From positions 806,001 to 870,000 of the forward strand of contig NZ_BMRF01000001.1 in assembly GCF_014648495.1 (NCBI RefSeq): a stretch of DNA of 64,000 bases, read 5' to 3'. The stretch is from Actinomadura cremea (GTDB lineage Bacteria; Actinomycetota; Actinomycetes; Streptosporangiales; Streptosporangiaceae). This document shows positions 61,215 to 64,000 of the stretch, in pieces (positions within the stretch are counted from its first letter, which is position 1; the number at the start of each line of letters is the position of its first letter). The notes beneath the pieces were generated by a model. That model was not told the origin of the DNA. It saw nothing but the letters and a program-made list of their open reading frames with translations, and searched no databases. The translations under genes and the position numbers were made by a program.

Positions 61215-62093
61215 ATGAAGAAGACCCTGATCACCCTCTCCCTGGCCGGACTGGCGCTCATCGGCGCGCCGCCCGCCGCCGCCGCGCCCGAGCCCGCCCC
61301 GCTCCGCATCCTGCTGAGCAACGACGACGGCTACGACGCCCCCGGCATCAAGGCCGTCCGCGACGCGCTCACCGAAGCCGGGCACGACGTCACGATCGTC
61401 GCCCCCGCCACCGACCAGAGCGGCAAGGGCACCGGACGGGCCTTCGGCGGGACGGTCGAGGCCGCCCGCGTGGCCGAGGACGTGTGGTCCGTGACGGGCA
61501 CGCCCGGTGACGCGGTCGCGTTCGGGATCTTCCACGTGTTCAAGAGCGAGAAGCCCGACCTGGTCGTCTCCGGGACGAACGCCGGGCAGAACATCGCCGC
61601 CCTCGCCAACCACTCGGGCACGGTCGGCGCCGCCGTCACCGCGCTGGAGTACGGCGTCCCGGCCATCGCCGTCAGCACCGAGGCGTCCCGCCCGAGCGAG
61701 GAGCCGATGCTCAACGCGCAGCGCCACACCGCCGGGTTCGTCGCGACGCTCGTCGCGCGACTGCGCGGGGACCGCCACGACGGGCTCCTGCCCGAGCACC
61801 TCGCGCTCAACGTCAACTACCCGATCGTCGGCGACGACGGCGAGCGCCCCGCCACCCGCTGGACGCTGACGAACCAGGACCGGCAGCCGCTCGTCACGCC
61901 GTCCTACACCGACAGGGGCGACGGCAGCTACACGATGGCGCTCGCCCTCGACGCCCGCGAGCCGGGGCGCGGCTCCGACGTCGCGGCCCTCGCCGCCGAC
62001 CGGATCTCCATCACCCCGATCGAGGCGACCTGGGGCGCCGGGCCGCTCGCCGTCGCCAGGACCGGCGTGCTGCTCCGGGGTCTGCGGCCCTGA
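61215..62093 (+). CDS. surE: Secreted SurE-type 5'/3'-nucleotidase
   Basis: The 292-aa protein carries a signal peptide (MKKTLITLSLAGLALIGAPP, cleavage near AAAA-PEPAP) in front of the SurE fold. It has LLSNDDGYDAPGIKAVRDAL with the metal-binding Asp pair, VAPATDQSGKGTG, the LVVSGTNAGQNIA loop, and SGTVGAAVTALEYGVPAIAV. SurE enzymes remove phosphate from nucleoside monophosphates and are usually cytoplasmic. Export suggests phosphate or nucleoside scavenging. GAAGGAGA precedes the ATG. Confidence 0.9.
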   Translation: MKKTLITLSLAGLALIGAPPAAAAPEPAPLRILLSNDDGYDAPGIKAVRDALTEAGHDVTIVAPATDQSGKGTGRAFGGTVEAARVAEDVWSVTGTPGDAVAFGIFHVFKSEKPDLVVSGTNAGQNIAALANHSGTVGAAVTALEYGVPAIAVSTEASRPSEEPMLNAQRHTAGFVATLVARLRGDRHDGLLPEHLALNVNYPIVGDDGERPATRWTLTNQDRQPLVTPSYTDRGDGSYTMALALDAREPGRGSDVAALAADRISITPIEATWGAGPLAVARTGVLLRGLRP

Positions 62094-62117
62094 CCACCGG
62101 GGTGCCGGAGCGCCGGA

Positions 62118-62350
62118 CGGGCGCGGGCCGTCCGGTTCGCGGAGCGGATGCGCGGGCTCGGCGACGGCGGCACCGTCACGGTGTGCGGCGGCGGGCTGAC
62201 CGGCGCCGAGGCGGCCACCGAGATCGCCGAGGCCTACCCGGCGCCGCGCGTCACGCTGATCAGCACGGACGAGCCCGGCGCGGTGATGGGCGGCGGACCT
62301 ACGTCGGGCCCTGGCTGCCCGAGCCGCTGCTCACCTCTCCCGACGCCGCC
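62118..62350 (+). pseudogene. Fused relic: FAD oxidoreductase fragment joined to SigJ fragment
   Basis: From about 62124 one frame reads RFAERMRGLGDGGTVTVCGG, then GLTGAEAATEIAEAYPAPRV and TLISTDEPGAVMGGG. This resembles the internal NAD-binding region of NDH-2-like oxidoreductases. At about 62296 another frame takes over with TYVGPWLPEPLLTSPDAA, the well-known N-terminal part of SigJ-type sigma factors. These two genes are often neighbours in actinomycetes, so a deletion probably fused their insides. Neither part has a start or an intact domain. Confidence 0.65.
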
Positions 62351-62361
62351 GCGGTCACCGT

Positions 62362-62398
62362 AAGGCCCGCTGGGGCCTGACGCCTACGGCCTTGCAGA
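62362..62398 (-). repeat. Dispersed double-hairpin element, copy 3 (probable argG terminator)
   Basis: AGGCCC-GCTG-GGGCCT is followed by GACGCC-TAC-GGCCTTGCA up to the argG stop codon. The order matches the copies at 15 kb and 27 kb. On the minus strand it lies directly behind argG and probably terminates it. Confidence 0.6.

Positions 62399-64000
<1,602 letters not shown>

Overview
The window is 64 kb of chromosome from a high-G+C actinomycete. Evidence: codon third positions are almost all G or C, GTG starts are frequent, STAS and HATPase anti-sigma proteins, ECF sigma factors and a PF04672-type methyltransferase are present, and several genes look leaderless. The gene set fits Streptosporangiales (an Actinomadura-like genus), but that placement is inference. 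I saw no rRNA or tRNA gene, CRISPR array, intact prophage, intact insertion sequence or biosynthetic gene cluster.

Layout. 1-7.7 kb: the end of a HAD hydrolase, serS, a methyltransferase, an intact secreted beta-sandwich repeat protein with a broken duplicate beside it, pheA and a DUF4446 protein. 7.7-13.9 kb: an envelope glycosylation block (GT87, a large membrane protein, a GT-C mannosyltransferase-like protein, a GT2) and a STAS antagonist. 14.5-15.4 kb: relics of a Tn3-like transposon mixed with dispersed repeats. 15.4-20 kb: a two-component system, small membrane proteins and an acyl-CoA synthetase. 20-27 kb: a secreted nuclease/phosphatase-like protein, a divergent EF-Tu, an MFS exporter, arginine deiminase, and an ABC-F protein behind a promoter flanked by two palindromic operators. 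27-32 kb: a repeat-rich gap, an anti-sigma kinase, a PAS/GAF histidine kinase, a TPP-riboswitch-controlled CytX transporter and a rhodanese. 32-38 kb: an SSI-like lipoprotein, a gutted methyltransferase, an M28 peptidase, an arsenic/cadmium cluster (CadI/ArsI, ArsR, acidic protein, ArsN1-like acetyltransferase) and an Fpg/Nei glycosylase. 38-42 kb: a DnaA-box cluster followed by a CsoR-type copper operon (copZ, His-rich protein, copA). 42-46 kb: MarR/RidA/OYE, VOC/TetR and TenA. 46-50 kb: two ECF sigma modules. 50-55 kb: a SoxR-box operon (FMN reductase, MFS), an SDR, a MerR-controlled hydrolase and a MarR regulator. 55-64 kb: two coupled membrane proteins, TetR with a GH3 glucosidase, a hydrolase, a secreted SurE, gene debris and argG behind ARG boxes.

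Themes. Most transcription units carry their own local regulator and a visible operator (ArsR, CsoR-type, MarR, TetR, SoxR-type, MerR, ArgR), so this reads as a region of stress and detoxification modules. Gene debris is frequent: Tn3 transposase and resolvase pieces, an XRE regulator, a PF04672 methyltransferase, a fused oxidoreductase/SigJ remnant and a kinase piece. The most interesting signals are the divergent EF-Tu with substitutions at known antibiotic-contact positions, the ABC-F operator pair, and two families of short dispersed repeats whose stems change in a compensatory way between copies.
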